Assembly (NCBI GenBank): GCA_022496805.1
Contig: CM040106.1
Location: forward strand, 6,014,001 to 6,078,000
Length of the DNA stretch: 64,000 nucleotides
Source of the DNA: Pohlia nutans
Taxonomy: Eukaryota; Streptophyta; Bryopsida; Bryales; Mniaceae
Reading direction: 5' to 3'
Shown here: positions 22,642 to 34,786 of the stretch, piece after piece
Layout: the number at the start of each line of letters is the position of its first letter
Position numbering within the stretch: position 1 is the first letter of the stretch
Position numbers and translations under genes: made by a program
The notes under the pieces: model-generated
Database searches by the model: none
The model's input: only the letters and a program-made list of their open reading frames with translations
What the model was told of the DNA's origin: nothing

Positions 22642-25600
22642 GTGAGTGATATACGGTTCTTGTTGCAACCGAACTTTGATGGATACGATGACAATGGAAA
22701 ATGGACAATGCACGGGAATATGGAAACTGACAATGATGGAGACGATGACAAGGAGAAGAACACTGATGAACAGGGAGACTGTGAACCACGCTTTGATCTC
22801 ACCGACGATTTGCTCCTCAAGGTGTGCTAAACTTTTTCATTCAACTTTGTATTAGTTTGCCTTGTATCGTGAGATCAGAGTGGTCTTTTGATTGCTGTAA
22901 TAATTGCACATCTTTGGAAATTTGCCTTGGTACTTATATGTCTTGACGTGAAGTCGTATTGGTTGTCCCTGCTCTCCCAGGTTTTCTCGTTTCTGGATCA
23001 TGTCACCCTCTGTCACGCGGCCATGGTATGCCGACAGTGGCGTCTAACAAGTGCTCATGAGGATTTTTGGAAATCGTTAAATTTTGAGAACCGTCAAGTA
23101 ACCGATGCCCAAGGTACTGAATCTACTGCACTGTTGATCTGTCGTTGATATAACAGCTCTGATATGAGGCTACTGTGTTGTTCCAAATATTTAAGGTGAT
23201 TTTCTACAATACTAGTTTTAATTACTGTATTACAAGTCCTTTTGAACTGCTTAAGAGTTTATGCGGATATGGTGAAGAAGAATGACTGTTATTCGTTTCT
23301 ATGAATATGTGCAGTTGCGGAGTTGTGCAGTCGTTATCCAAGGGCAACAGAGTTGCATCTGAAGAATACATCCAGCGTTGATGAAGGCCGGATCGGCGAA
23401 GCTATGCGTTCTCTCAGGTGTGTCCTGTATTATATACATACTTACAAATATATGCATTACCTTCCACTTATGCGGCTCCTGTGAATTTATCCTTTACAAG
23501 CAAAGTTCAGGTTTCCCCCCTTCTAAAGACGTTCATGATTCTAGACTGGATTGAATGTAAGCAAAAACAAGTCTAGAGCCTCTATAGTTTTAAGCAGGAA
23601 CTTACTTTAGGGTGAGTAATATTTGTCATCCTGTCAAGTGTCCTTTCCCCTCATTGACGTTTATGGGAATTTTCATAAGATCGAGTTTAAATTAACTGTT
23701 CAGAGCATTCTCCTCAATGATATTGTTTGCTGGGTTACTGGTTACTTACCCTCTCAGAGTTTTAATGCAACAAACTTCTACAAATTGAGAGCTCACTGGC
23801 TTGAGTTGTGTTCAATGTGTATTTCAGAAACTTGGAGATGCTCACGTTGGGTCGAAGCTTCTACACAGAGACGTTTTTCCATGCACTTTCTGAATGTGCA
23901 TCCAAGCGCAAGCTGAGTATAACGGATGCTATCTTGGGAAGTGGAGGTGCTCAAGAAGTGCAGCTACGACATGAAGGGCTACGATCACTGCAGATGATCA
24001 AGTGTCGGGTCCTCCGTATTGCCATCAGGTTGATATATTTTATACATTACAACCAGTCCTACCATCCTGTTGTGAATCGGCTTCATCTTAATCTTCATTG
24101 TCTCGTAGAGTTGTGAATTGGGGATTTCTAACTTGCATTTCCAGATTGAGATTAGAATGCCCCAAGCTTGTGTAGTTCCTTACGGGAAGTCGTACGCGTT
24201 TTTTCATAACAGGTGCCCCCAACTGGAGGAGCTGTCACTCAAGCAAACTGGTACTGCGTCTGCGATGCTGCAGTGTCCTTTTCTCACAAGCTTAAACGTC
24301 TCATCTTGCCACAAGCTTTCAGATGCGGGAGTGCGAACAGCAGCAATAGCGTGTCCACTTCTTTTATCTTTGAATATGTCCAACTGTGAGTATGTGACGG
24401 ATGACATGCTCCGCGAGATTTCTCATGCATGCACACAACTACAAACACTTGATGCTTCATACTGCCCCAATATTTCTCTTGAGGTAAATTCTTTTCGATT
24501 GTGGAATTACATTTCAAACTTATTCAATTGTTGATCTTCTCAATTGCAAAAACATCTGCTTCCTTTCTGATGTTTTCTTTCGGTCGCAGCACATGTCCTC
24601 CCTGGCAAAACTGTTGATCTTGTACTCAGACATTTTTAAGAAGAGGGAGAAGGTTGCCTTGATTATCTATCTGGCGAGACAAGATAACAGTGGTAATTTT
24701 ATTTGTGTAGGGAGTACGAATGCCTATGTTAACAGAGTTGAGGCTGCAAAGCTGTGAAGGCATCAGCTCATCCTCCATGATTGCTCTTTCACATTGTATC
24801 ATGCTTGAGGTATGAAATATGCTGATTCTGTTGTGAAGTGGGCTAATTTTGTTTCCATGTTTGATACGCTTTTGGTTTATAATATTGACCCAGTAAGAAT
24901 AGCATTCTAAATCTCTGGGTCCCCAGCCTAATGAGATGGTATCGCATCTTTTAATGGTCTATGGCAATTAATCAATTTCTGACAATGCTCTAAAATTCAG
25001 AACTCGAATGATGTTTTAAAGATAGTTTGTGTTCTCCAAAAAGGGTTTGTCAACTAGGATTGGTTCTAAGAATCCGATTAAGGATTTGCAGTTTGGTGTT
25101 ACTGAAGAGCGTTTGAAGCATATTTGGAAAATAGTTGTATATGTTCTATAGAAGTATGTGTTTTATAGAAGATGTAGAATTTGTCTGATGCATTACTGGA
25201 AGTGCAGGTGTTGGCTATGGACTACTGTTGGCTGCTATCATCGGTGAATCTGGATCTGCCACATTTGCGATCCATCAGCTTGGCCAACAATAAAAAAGTA
25301 CTATCTCGTGTCTCTACCGCTTGTTGAGTAAACTTGTGTAGATTGTTTGAAACGTTTGAACATTTTCTTTTATTATTATTATTCAGGGTGTTTGTTGTGA
25401 GATTCTAAAAAAACCATAATGTTTGCGTGTTTTTGGGGTTGGAACTTTTTGATCGTACGTGTGCTTGTTTCAAAGCTTAGAGCTGCCAGTTTTATGAAGT
25501 GATCCTTGAGAGGGTTCATAATACTCTCTCCTCACCAGGAGAGTAAAAACCTATTGCTGGACTTGACGTTTGTGACCTAGAAGTTTCACATTATAGTGAT

Positions 25601-28600
25601 TTTTAAACGAACGATGTGTGTTTTAACATCATCTTTGTTTGCACATACATTGTTATCAGAAGAATGACCTGGAGGTTGCTGTTTGATATATGTTCTACTG
25701 TAGTTATTCATTCCAGATGAGATCGGTTGATGAGTTTTACTGATGGATCTGAATACCAGGAGGTGAAATGTTCAGAAAGGGCTCACACGCTTTAGAATGA
25801 GAGAAAAAATTCCCAAAATGTTCCACATTGCATATTCGATATTTGAGTGGATGTCAAAGATTCATACTATTTAGGAAGAGTCTGTTCTTTAACTTGACGT
25901 GGATTTGGATCTTTGTGCTTAATTCTTGGAATACTTCACCCTCTAATCCTTTTATTGTGGAGTTACAGGTTGATGGAGCTCACATTGCGGAGTCCTTTCC
26001 TTGTCTCGCTCGACCTCAAGAATTGCCATGCCCTCAATCGAATCGACCTCACGTCCAGCAGTTTGCTGGTAAAGTTGACAACTCTCGCTCTCATGAGGTC
26101 TAAGTTTCGTAAAATGTAAAAAAAATTATGGAGTTTTTACATCACATGCTGAAAATCACTATACAGAAATACTACATTCAGTTGTGTCTTGTAAATCTTA
26201 CGAATTGGACAAGTCTGTGATGGTTACTGAATAACATGGTTTGCAAGCAGAAAGGAATTTAGTTTAATTTATCTTCATCACATCTTTTGGTAGGTTTTGC
26301 ATATGAGACTATGTTTATTTTGTTTTGGCTAATAGTATCGCATATGAATGAATACACCTGGCTAAGGTAATATTTGAGGATAAATACTTGACTTAAGAGC
26401 ATGAAGTTCCTTTTTTCTGAATGAAGAGGTGACACTGATATCAGGCTGTTGTATAATTGCTACTAAATTATTGTGGGTTTCCCATTGGATTTGACAGAAG
26501 CTAGACCTGAAACAGCAGTCGGGTTTGTCCAGCATGGCTTTGCATTGCCCTCGGCTACAAGTCGTAGACCTCTCAGAGTGCGAATCCCTGACAGACCTAG
26601 TTTGCAACGTTTTTTAGCGAAGGAGGCGGGTGTCCGAAGCTGAATACTCTGATTCTCGACAACTGTGATGTATACATCCTTCCACATTCTGGTTATTGTG
26701 TTGGTCACTTTTTGAAGCACTCACTTGCAGCATAAATAAATAAATAAAAATGTATACAAATGTTCCTTACGATTCTGATGATGGTGGTCATGCAGGGCTT
26801 GGTGGAAGTGAAGCTGTCCACTTCCTCTCTGGAAAAGCTCTCCCTGATCGGTTGCAAAAAAGTCACAACGCTTGAGCTATCATCACCTGGACTTCAGCAT
26901 CTTCATTTGGATGGCTGTGACCGTCTGATAGATGCCTGCTTTGCTCCATTGGGTTTACAGTCTCTGAACCTGGGCATCTGCCCCCATTTGACGAATCTCG
27001 TCATCGAGGCTGACCAGATGACAGTCTTGGATTTGCGGGATTGTGGCCTTCTTTCCAAAGCGTCCATCAATTGTCCCAATCTCTCGTCTTTGGACGCCTC
27101 GTATTGCAGGTACATTAAAAAACCTATACTAAAAACAGCCTCTCCATTTCATCTCGTTTTTTCGCTTGCAGTTTATGTGATGATTTTTGCATGATGCTTA
27201 CCTAATCAGTTTCATGTGACGGTTTTTACAGTCAATTGGGTGACGAGTGCTTGACTACCACAACCTCTGCTTGCCCAGCAATACAACATCTTGTCTTGGC
27301 TGCATGCTTCTTAGTAGGCCCTGCTGGGCTCTTAGCTTTGAAGGAGCTGGTTGATTTAACCATGCTGGATCTCTACTACACTTTTCTTACCGATCTGTCA
27401 CCAATCTTTGAAGCCTGTCCCCGCCTGAAGGTATTTACGTTCTCTCGTTTTGAGTTGCTATCAATGTGTTGGATGAATGTAGAAACTAGCATTATTATTT
27501 GCTTGCATCTATCCTATCCAACTTGTCAAAGACCGTATGCCAATTGTGGTGCACTGTTTGTTCACTCTGAAAACTTTTCATCTCCGAAGACCCCCTCCTT
27601 TAGACTCACTAAGGTCTTCATCTTAAGTTAATATTAGGTATAATGTTCACATAGTCCTCATATTGAGTTAATATTTAATTAATTTCAGTGTTAACCCCTA
27701 AACGTCCATGGACTTCCTTTAGTTCAAAGTTATTTGTTTTTCGACCAACACATGCAATGACCTGCACTAATTCTAGTGATATAAAATTTGGTCCCATCTG
27801 AATTATAATTTTCACAATATGAATTTTTCATTTTGAAACTGTGAATCCTTGGACCTTTGAGGAGTTAACTTAACGTTAGAGTCCTTGACATTAACTTTAT
27901 ATTATGCTGGCAAATATTGAGTTAGGATTAAAGTCAACATTAACGTGACATTTACTTAATATTGATCTAATATTCTATTAGGGTAATTAATAACTTTGAA
28001 TCTAATAGGGTGTCTTTTGAGGTGTTCCGATATGGTGAGCAGTATCTAGAAGCACTAGAATGGTTTCTAGCTGAAGCTGATTGTAAGTGGTTTTTTTTTT
28101 TTTTCTCCTAGGTCTTGAGATTATCGGCATGCAAGTATCTTGAGGAAACAGCGCTGGATGCTTTGCATGGTGGCCAGAAGCTTCCCGAGCTGCAAGAGCT
28201 CGATATTTCATATGGGAGCTTAGGTCAGAGGGCCATCGAAGGTGTTCTGGCGCATTGCCCACACCTGGTTCACATCAGCCTCAATGCCTGCGCCAATGTG
28301 ACCGATGATTTTTGGGCCCATCTTTCTTCCCCAACTGATTCAACAGCTCTGGAACATGATTCCATTGATGGAATGGCCACTCCAAGTGTACTCGGCACAG
28401 TTACACAGAGTGATGCTCCCATCACTCTCACCATGGCTGATTGTGCACTGCAGCCAGTTGTTGGAAAAAAGAGGATTGGCACTGAGCATTCCGACCGAGC
28501 ATTACAGAGCTTGAGTTGTGTTGGCTGCCAAAACGTTCGCTCGGTTCGCATAATGGCCGAGACTTGTCCTCATCTGTCTACTATCAACTTGTCGCTCTCC

Positions 28601-30045
28601 AACAATATCCGGGAAATTTATCTTGCATGCCTGAACCTCGTGTCACTCAATTTAAGGTAAAATCGATCTCCTCTGCATTTTAAGTGATCATGTTTTCTTT
28701 TTTTCTGAAATAACTCTTCTAAAACGATTATAGATAGGATGTACCAACCCGTTTCATGAGAATCAGAGAAGAAATGTTTCATCATATGTTGACATGGACG
28801 CTCTTATTATAGACAGCACAGCAGAGAAATGGTTTGGTTACTTCTGTTTAGAACTAATGGTGGGAACTTGTTTTGTGGGCTCCTCAGCAACTGTCCTACT
28901 CTATCTCTGCTCAAATTGGACTGTCCTCGGCTCCTGAATCTCTCTCTCCACGTAAGTTGGTTCATTCTTTGTGCGTTTTGAATCTTGTCACAAAATTAAT
29001 CTGGCCACTCACATGCTCAGCTGGTGTGCTTAAGCAGGGCCAATCACTTGTCCATGTCATCTGCTTGTTTTTAATCTGGAGCACTTCAAGTAACATTGCT
29101 ATCTACTTCAATTTTCTTAGTTACTGATCATTAATGAGCTGATCACATGTATTTACAGGCATGTGGAATTGAGTCTCAAATGCTCGAGGTTGCCCTTCAG
29201 GGCTGTACTATGCTTGAGACACTAGATCTTCGAAATTGTACCAAGGTGCGTCACCATACAACTGCTATTTTGTTGTTAATCCCCAAGTGCTCTTGCAAGC
29301 TACAAATTATAAATCCACTTTGGATCGATTATAATAACTTTGAAAACATGTTTCTATCAGTTAAAAAAAAAGTGTGTCATGATTTCTTTTTTCTATTGAA
29401 ACAGTTTGTTACCTTGAATCTCCGTAAATTACTTATTTCAACTCCTAAAGATATAAAGGCGGCCACCTTTGGCCATTTGGGCACTTTGGGGTTTCCAAAG
29501 ATTGTGCAATCCCTTACTACTCCCTCTGTCCAGAACAACTGTCTTAGTTTTTGGCAAGTTTTAACTTAACGTTTTTTTTGTGTCAGTACTTGAAAAATGG
29601 TCCATCCTTATGTTGTTTTTCTGTCTCTGTCATTGTCCGTCCCGTTTGAAGTGAACAGGACTCACGATTGAAGCATAAAACATAGGATAAATATTGCAAA
29701 ATGAAGGGTGCCAAAAACTAGGACAATTATTTCCGGACAGAGGGAGTACAATACAGCGTACAAGAGCAAACTTAATGGGTTTTATGATTTAGATTTGAAG
29801 TTCTTGTTGTGCTAATTGACGAACCAATGCATTTTTCTTGCTTAGTATGGGGATTCTCCAATGTACAAGTTATGAGTTGAAATTTTTTGTGCTATTGATT
29901 AATTTGATCTTAATAAGCTGGTTGTGTGGACTCACTGCAGATTACCGCTGCTGGTTTGGCCCCTATTCGTGGTCTTTGCCCTAATATCAAACGCCTCTAC
30001 AGCACCATCCCTCCCGAATACCGGCTGGCAGTTCCACACTCTTGA
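22316..30045 (+). CDS. SLOMO: F-box/LRR protein, SLOW MOTION-type, with aldolase N-terminus
   Basis: In Arabidopsis SLOMO is an F-box subunit of SCF ubiquitin ligases that affects auxin levels and organ initiation rate. Exons: 22316-22440, 22557-22821, 22981-23113, 23315-23417, 23828-24028, 24213-24483, 24711-24809, 25208-25297, 25969-26068, 26498-26669, 26796-27109, 27232-27430, 28112-28655, 28888-28951, 29159-29245, 29941-30045 (TGA). Nearly all borders are GT-AG with matching phases. An acidic stretch (DNDGDDDKEKNTDE) precedes the F-box DLTDDLLLKVFSFLDHVTLC and AAMVCRQWRLTSAHEDFW. About twenty leucine-rich repeats follow, for example LTSLNVSSCHKLSDAGVRTA and LQSLNLGICPHLTNL, to the end YRLAVPHS. 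Two single-base excesses break the frame, in A6 at 25292-25297 and T6 at 26610-26615. Both sit in homopolymers, so sequence errors are as likely as mutation. The aldolase start is the unusual part. Confidence 0.85.
27695..27864. mobile_element. piggyBac-type miniature element inside a SLOMO intron
   Basis: TTAA at 27691-27694 and 27865-27868 brackets ends CCCCTAAACGTCCATGGAC and GTCCTTGGACCTTTGAGGAG-like sequence read from the right, a diverged inverted pair. The length is 170 bp. It lies in the intron 27431-28111 of the F-box gene, where it should be spliced out. It shares the CCCCTAAA terminus with the copy at 589-817. Confidence 0.65.
29520..29746. mobile_element. Stowaway-like element inside the last SLOMO intron
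   Basis: TA at 29518-29519 and 29747-29748 flanks ends CTCCCTCTGTCC and GGACAGAGGGAG. Inverted similarity extends about 40 bp inward (the shared core is TAGTTTTTGGCA). The 227-bp copy lies within the intron 29246-29940. Confidence 0.85.
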
Positions 30046-31622
30046 CCTCTGAATGATGCACAAGTCACTCACGGTCAGAATTAATGATGAGGTTGCAAAA
30101 CCTAAGTTAACTTAACTGAGGTGCAGCCCTTCCCTTGTACAAGTAATAATTTTGTTCAACTGTCTCGAGTCAGACTAGTTATGAAATTAGTGCAGTTAGA
30201 ATCATTGCTGCAAAGCTTAGATTTTTTTTCTCCGGAACGTTGGTTTCCTCGGGATATGAGTGACAGTGGGCTATTAAGACCAACCACATGAGTAGTAGAT
30301 TCTTAGTTTATAAACCCAATAGTTAGTATTAAGACCAACCACATGAGTAGTAGATTCTTAGTTTATAAACCCAATAGTTAGTTGAGAGCTTTTCTCTATC
30401 TCTTTTCGTTTCAATCTTTTTCCTCCGTGTACATCTTTTTTAATTTGGTATGAGCAGCTAGCGTCCCTCATTACGTACCCTTTTGAAGGTATTCTTGAGG
30501 CCAGGAACTGGGCACACAAACGTAGTACTACCGGTTGGCGACGGTGAACGGATTCTACAAGCTCTTAGATTAGGTGGAGCAGGAAAGTAGATTTGTAGAT
30601 GCAATACTCCTTTTCCATCAGATTCTTTAGCATGTAAATCATGTGCAACCCGAATCCTGTAATTCCAGAATCACTCCTGGTTGGAACTGTATACTGTTTA
30701 CGAGTGAAAAAACTATAAAAGTCACAGTATCGTCCATACGGTGGTGCCATTCCATATTTCATAAGGCTACAGCGATTCAACACTTGTGGATTTTAAAAGA
30801 TGTACCTCAATTTTAAGCAGAAGATGCAGACTCCGATGGCATCTTCTGTGGACATGGCATTTCAAGCTACTCAGCCCTTGTCTCCTCATGTACGCAACTG
30901 CCTAATAGTATCATTGCGAGTCCTCTTGCAGCCCTTCCGCAGATTTGACAATACGTTACATCTCAAAGAATTAGGAATCCATCGGCAAGCCTCGGCAAGC
31001 TTAGTTGGCATGACGCAGCCTTTCTTCACTCGTATTTTTGCCCATGTGCCGTCTACTTATGTTTTTTTTTTTTTTTTTTTTTTTTCGCTTTTGATTGAAT
31101 GCATTGACTGCAAATGAGAAGCATATGGCAAAAGTGCAGAAGGTTGGAAAACAACACAGCATGTTACATATGTGAGTAATAGTGCGAGGAATGCAAGCAA
31201 TCCCCAGCAATACAAGGATGTTGATCATTAATCACAGTTCAGAAATAGGTTTTTCACTTTCAATGGAATCGTCAGTGAGCATTTATGCAAATTGTTTTAG
31301 ATGTATATATACAAATGGAAATTTTATGTGTTCAAGCTTGGTCACATTTATTCTTGCATCCCGATTTGAGGAACTTCGTAGGCCAAGAAAAGAGGAACCA
31401 ACGTAGAGAAAAACATCAATTGATGAACTTTGGCAACTATTGTTTGGAGGAATGGCCTCTTTCTCGACCATGTGAGCAATGTGTTAGTCATTGCATTCTT
31501 TCCAATTATAAGTGCTACTTTTATGCATGCTACCTTACTTGCCTTAACTGCACCAACAGCCCCCACTATTAAATATATAGCTTCCTCCCCCTCCACACTT
31601 GTTTCTTGTCATTCAACTGTCA
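30046..31622. other. SLOMO 3' flank: tandem repeat, poly-T, no gene
   Basis: A 55-bp unit starting attaagaccaaccacatg is perfectly duplicated at 30273-30327 and 30328-30382, probably in or just past the 3' untranslated region. A run of about 24 T lies at 31062-31085. The phrase ggttggcgacggtgaacg at 30535-30552 repeats an 18-bp piece of the aldolase-type exon at 22556-22573. No coding region is supported. Confidence 0.5.
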
Positions 31623-32279
31623 ATGACATTTCGCAAGACTGTTTCGGGGACCAGAGCAATGCACACAGTGGGCGGCGGAAGTGATGGTGCCAAAGGTAAG
31701 GATGTGGAAGCGGGTGTGGAGGCACGCGCAGATGCTGTGAGTGGCGTTGCAATTGCAGATCGGCAAGGCATATGTAGTCGGCGCGGCCGAGATCCTGCCA
31801 AGCAGAGGGTCGGCTTCAAAGGGAGGAGACTCCGAGCTACTTCCATAATTCGTAGAAGAGCTCGCCGAAAAAAGTCGTTACCAACCGACTCTGATTCCTC
31901 AAATACGGTTGAAAGGCTTAGACATAACGTCACTCGTGGAGACTGGCAAGCAAGAAAAGCTACGAAAGCAAGATTGGACGTGACAACATCCTATGATGCA
32001 GGATCTGAGGCCCTTTTTAATGAGAGCCACTCTCCAACTCCGGACCATGGGCCGCGTCCACTATGTCGTAGGGATGGATTTTGCCGCCCCACTGTCAATG
32101 GGATCAGTCTAGACACTATGCTGCTACCGACGGCAGTCACTGTTCCAGTAGAGCCCCAGCTGGTAGTCCGGAGCACCCTCCCAGAAGAGTTACCTCCACT
32201 GTTCGGCATAATTTGGCACAACGTTATCGGTGGCTTGGAAGGCAAAGAGAGGGAAATCCCAGCTTCTCGCAGATGTTAG
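31623..32279 (+). CDS. Hypothetical Arg-rich protein
   Basis: A single open frame of 218 codons starts at the ATG MTFRKTVSGTRAMHTVGGGS. Its middle is basic (GFKGRRLRATSIIRRRARRK) and Ser/Thr-rich, and it ends GLEGKEREIPASRRC. No signal peptide, membrane segment or known domain is visible. An earlier in-frame ORF start at 31599 is also possible. It is unusually long for chance in this region and its codon use differs from the AT-rich surroundings, but no homologue comes to mind. Confidence 0.35.
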   Translation: MTFRKTVSGTRAMHTVGGGSDGAKGKDVEAGVEARADAVSGVAIADRQGICSRRGRDPAKQRVGFKGRRLRATSIIRRRARRKKSLPTDSDSSNTVERLRHNVTRGDWQARKATKARLDVTTSYDAGSEALFNESHSPTPDHGPRPLCRRDGFCRPTVNGISLDTMLLPTAVTVPVEPQLVVRSTLPEELPPLFGIIWHNVIGGLEGKEREIPASRRC

Positions 32280-32284
32280 TTCAC

Positions 32285-32820
32285 ATGTGAGCGGACGCCG
32301 CCATTGAAGACCAAGATCTAGATTGTCTACCAGCTTTCCTATCTCTTCTGGTTCAACCTGGAAAATTGCAAAAAACCGGAGGCTCACCACATCAGTTTGA
32401 GAAATGAACTGTTTCAAGGGCATTGCTGCAAGGAAAAACTTTGTAGTACAGAAACCATTGAACTGCAACAAAATTCTATAGTACCTCGGAGAAGTAGTTG
32501 TGGGAAATGCCAACAAGAATTCTGGCACCGTCTTTAGTTCTCTCCTCGCACCCGCATGTTCATCTATGGGCCATTCGCTCAAGCATCATGAGCGCATCCA
32601 CAACCTGCCGCCACGATCGCAACACCAAAATTTAAACCTCTCAGCTACAACGTAAGAATCAAGGTAGATTTGAGTTATTAAATTCCATCCAGGTAAATTC
32701 CAATACAACAAAAAAAATTCAAAGACAATCTTGAAATGACTCACGATGATTGTGCAAGAATACCCCGAGATGCAGTCAAAAGCCTCATGACAGCAGAAAC
32801 AACAGCTTGGCGGGCCTGAA
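32285..32820 (-). pseudogene. Helical-repeat protein relic, unidentified
   Basis: Three minus-strand exon-like segments have good borders: ARQAVVSAVMRLLTASRGIL at about 32750-32818 (acceptor cag, donor gtgagt); VVDALMMLERMAHR, stop, then GARILVGISHNYFSE at about 32486-32608 (donor gtacta); and VEPEEIGKLVDNLDLGLQWR near 32290-32358. The helical pattern recalls armadillo-like repeats. An in-frame TGA after MAHR argues against function. Confidence 0.4.
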
Positions 32821-32939
32821 CACACCAGAAATTGGCATGAGATTCACCATTATACTACTAGCTCATTAAAGATCGAATTTTCTTAACGTCGAAGACACTC
32901 TTAGTTCATGACCTATTCATTATACAACAATATCACTCC

Positions 32940-32987
32940 ATCACTCCTTCAAATAATTCTAGAACAATTATTTCCAGACAGAGGGAG
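32940..32987. mobile_element. Stowaway-like element, deleted remnant
   Basis: The right end GACAGAGGGAG followed by TA, with the inner phrase gaacaattatttcc, matches the right end of the element at 29520-29746. Only about 48 bp remain, so this is an internally deleted or solitary end. Confidence 0.55.
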
Positions 32988-33654
32988 TAATTGCCAACTT
33001 TCCAATCCTTCGATTTCACATCTTCAGCCCTCGATCTGCGATCTACGATCTTCAAAACCACCAGACTCAACATAGAGTTACAATTGTCAAAAAGAAGCTA
33101 CAAACACCAAAAAAAGCTGTTGGAGAATTCCATTTGTAGCCAAGAAATGTACCTTCTTCTGTAATTGGTCACTTGCACAGAGCGTCGCCTACAATCCAAA
33201 GCTCTCTGCACACACAACCTCTTCAATTTCCTATCGCCCTGAGCTCCGCAAGTAAGATTCCAGTGACGGGATGCAAGTCATTAGGGTACCCGGCCAGCAC
33301 TTCGTCCTTGATGTCTGATTGCTTGAGAAGTTGATTTGCTTGCGTAAAGAGCACAAGTTTTAAGGTTTCGATTCGTCAAAGATCTCCAAGCATTTTCTCA
33401 AACCTCACAGAAACAATCCTCACGGAAACGCTCAGTCGTCCTCACTCCTGCAACCTCTCGAGACTCGAAAAAGCGATTGCAAAATTGCGATGAGGCTTCA
33501 TCTTCTATCTTCATCCCTTCGTTCATCCGAACACTTCATCATCCTTGACACGTAGCCCAAAAAATTGCTTCCCTCAGACACGTGGACTCCCTCAAATTTT
33601 TTCTCTCCGTGTCCGCCGCAAACATCAGCTGCCAATTTTCAGGTCATAGGCTTA
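32988..33654. other. No gene recognised
   Basis: Pyrimidine-rich on the plus strand with short open frames and no motif. It may include leftover 5' sequence of the minus-strand relic at 32.3-32.8 kb. Confidence 0.35.
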
Positions 33655-33940
33655 AGGTCGAGGCACCTAAAACCGATAACTTAAGCTACCTACACTATTT
33701 CTGGACCAGCCATTAATAGGGTGATATTTTTCCCGGGTTGGAAGTTAGTTTTCGCGAAGAATGCAAAATTTTCCATGAATTATTTCCCAATATTGAAATT
33801 TGTACAATTTTTCAAAGTGAAAAGTACTTCAGAACCTATAACCGATAATATGTACGAATGAGGTACATCTTTTCTTTCAAAATCTAGAAATTAGGCTTGA
33901 TCGGTTTTAGGTACCTGGTCGGTTTTAGGTGCCTCGACCT
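33655..33940. mobile_element. TA-flanked miniature element, copy 2
   Basis: Ends AGGTCGAGGCACCTAAAACC and GGTTTTAGGTGCCTCGACCT are a perfect inverted pair, flanked by TA at 33653-33654 and 33941-33942. The interior is the inverted counterpart of 10541-10834. The perfect ends suggest more recent insertion than copy 1. Confidence 0.85.
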
Positions 33941-33942
33941 TA

Positions 33943-34445
33943 GTGACCACAACAGTGAAACCACAGCAAAGTAGAGAGACAATAGAGAAAGTCAGACTGT
34001 CATCACTTAACCACGTGGACTCTTTTAAATTTCCCTTGCAATTTAACTTTTCACATGGACCCATATTAATTTCCCCTTTCTTAGTTGTGCACGTTAGTAA
34101 TGCAGGCTGCATTTTCCTGCCACTTCTGACTGCCATTTTTGGATCAAATTTTGGAGAGAAATTTTAGCTTCACTGGCAATGATCCTAAAATATAATCCAT
34201 TATTAGTTGCAAGGATTAACTTCCTCATGGGATCAATTTGGATTTATCTCAGCTTTTTAGTTGGTGTTTGAGTCCGTTAAATATTTTGTTCTGCAACTAG
34301 ACGGATAGAGAACTCAGTAAAATTGGGCGCTAGAACATAGAACGTGAGTGGTGTAGAGGAATTCAAGCCACTCATTCTCAAATTAAATTTTTAAAATAAT
34401 TCTCAATTGATTTTGTTTTGATTGATACAAATGGCAATGGAATTC
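33943..34445. other. No gene recognised
   Basis: AT-rich, with no exon signals on either strand that I can support. Confidence 0.35.
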
Positions 34446-34786
34446 ATACCAACGAACACGGATGTTGTACGATAACTACACGGATGTCGTATGACAATAA
34501 TTTGCATTATGATAGGTACTGAAATTGCACGAATATAATAAAAGGCGTTGATATGATACATATACGATATTGAATCCGCATGAAAGGTAATCGCATGTTA
34601 TTTGTGTCTTATTAGCCATGTAATGTAGATACACGATTAACGCACGGATTTCGTCAAGCACAACTTTTGTGCGGAAACAACACTTTTTTCAAAATCATTG
34701 AAAAGGCACTACATCAACATCCTAGTAATGCATGTCACTTCCGTATCGTAGCAACACTTCTAAATTCACGTATGACGTGCCACTAT
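34446..34786. repeat. Repeat copy, inverted relative to 41470-41778
   Basis: The sequence from gaacacggatgttgtacg to cacgtatgacgtg is the diverged reverse complement of 41470-41778, sharing blocks such as gatacacgattaacgcacgg and gcggaaacaacactttt. In the right-hand copy it forms the inner part of a 1.7-kb inverted-repeat element. Here it is a fragment cut off by the GACGTC-rich block. Confidence 0.7.
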
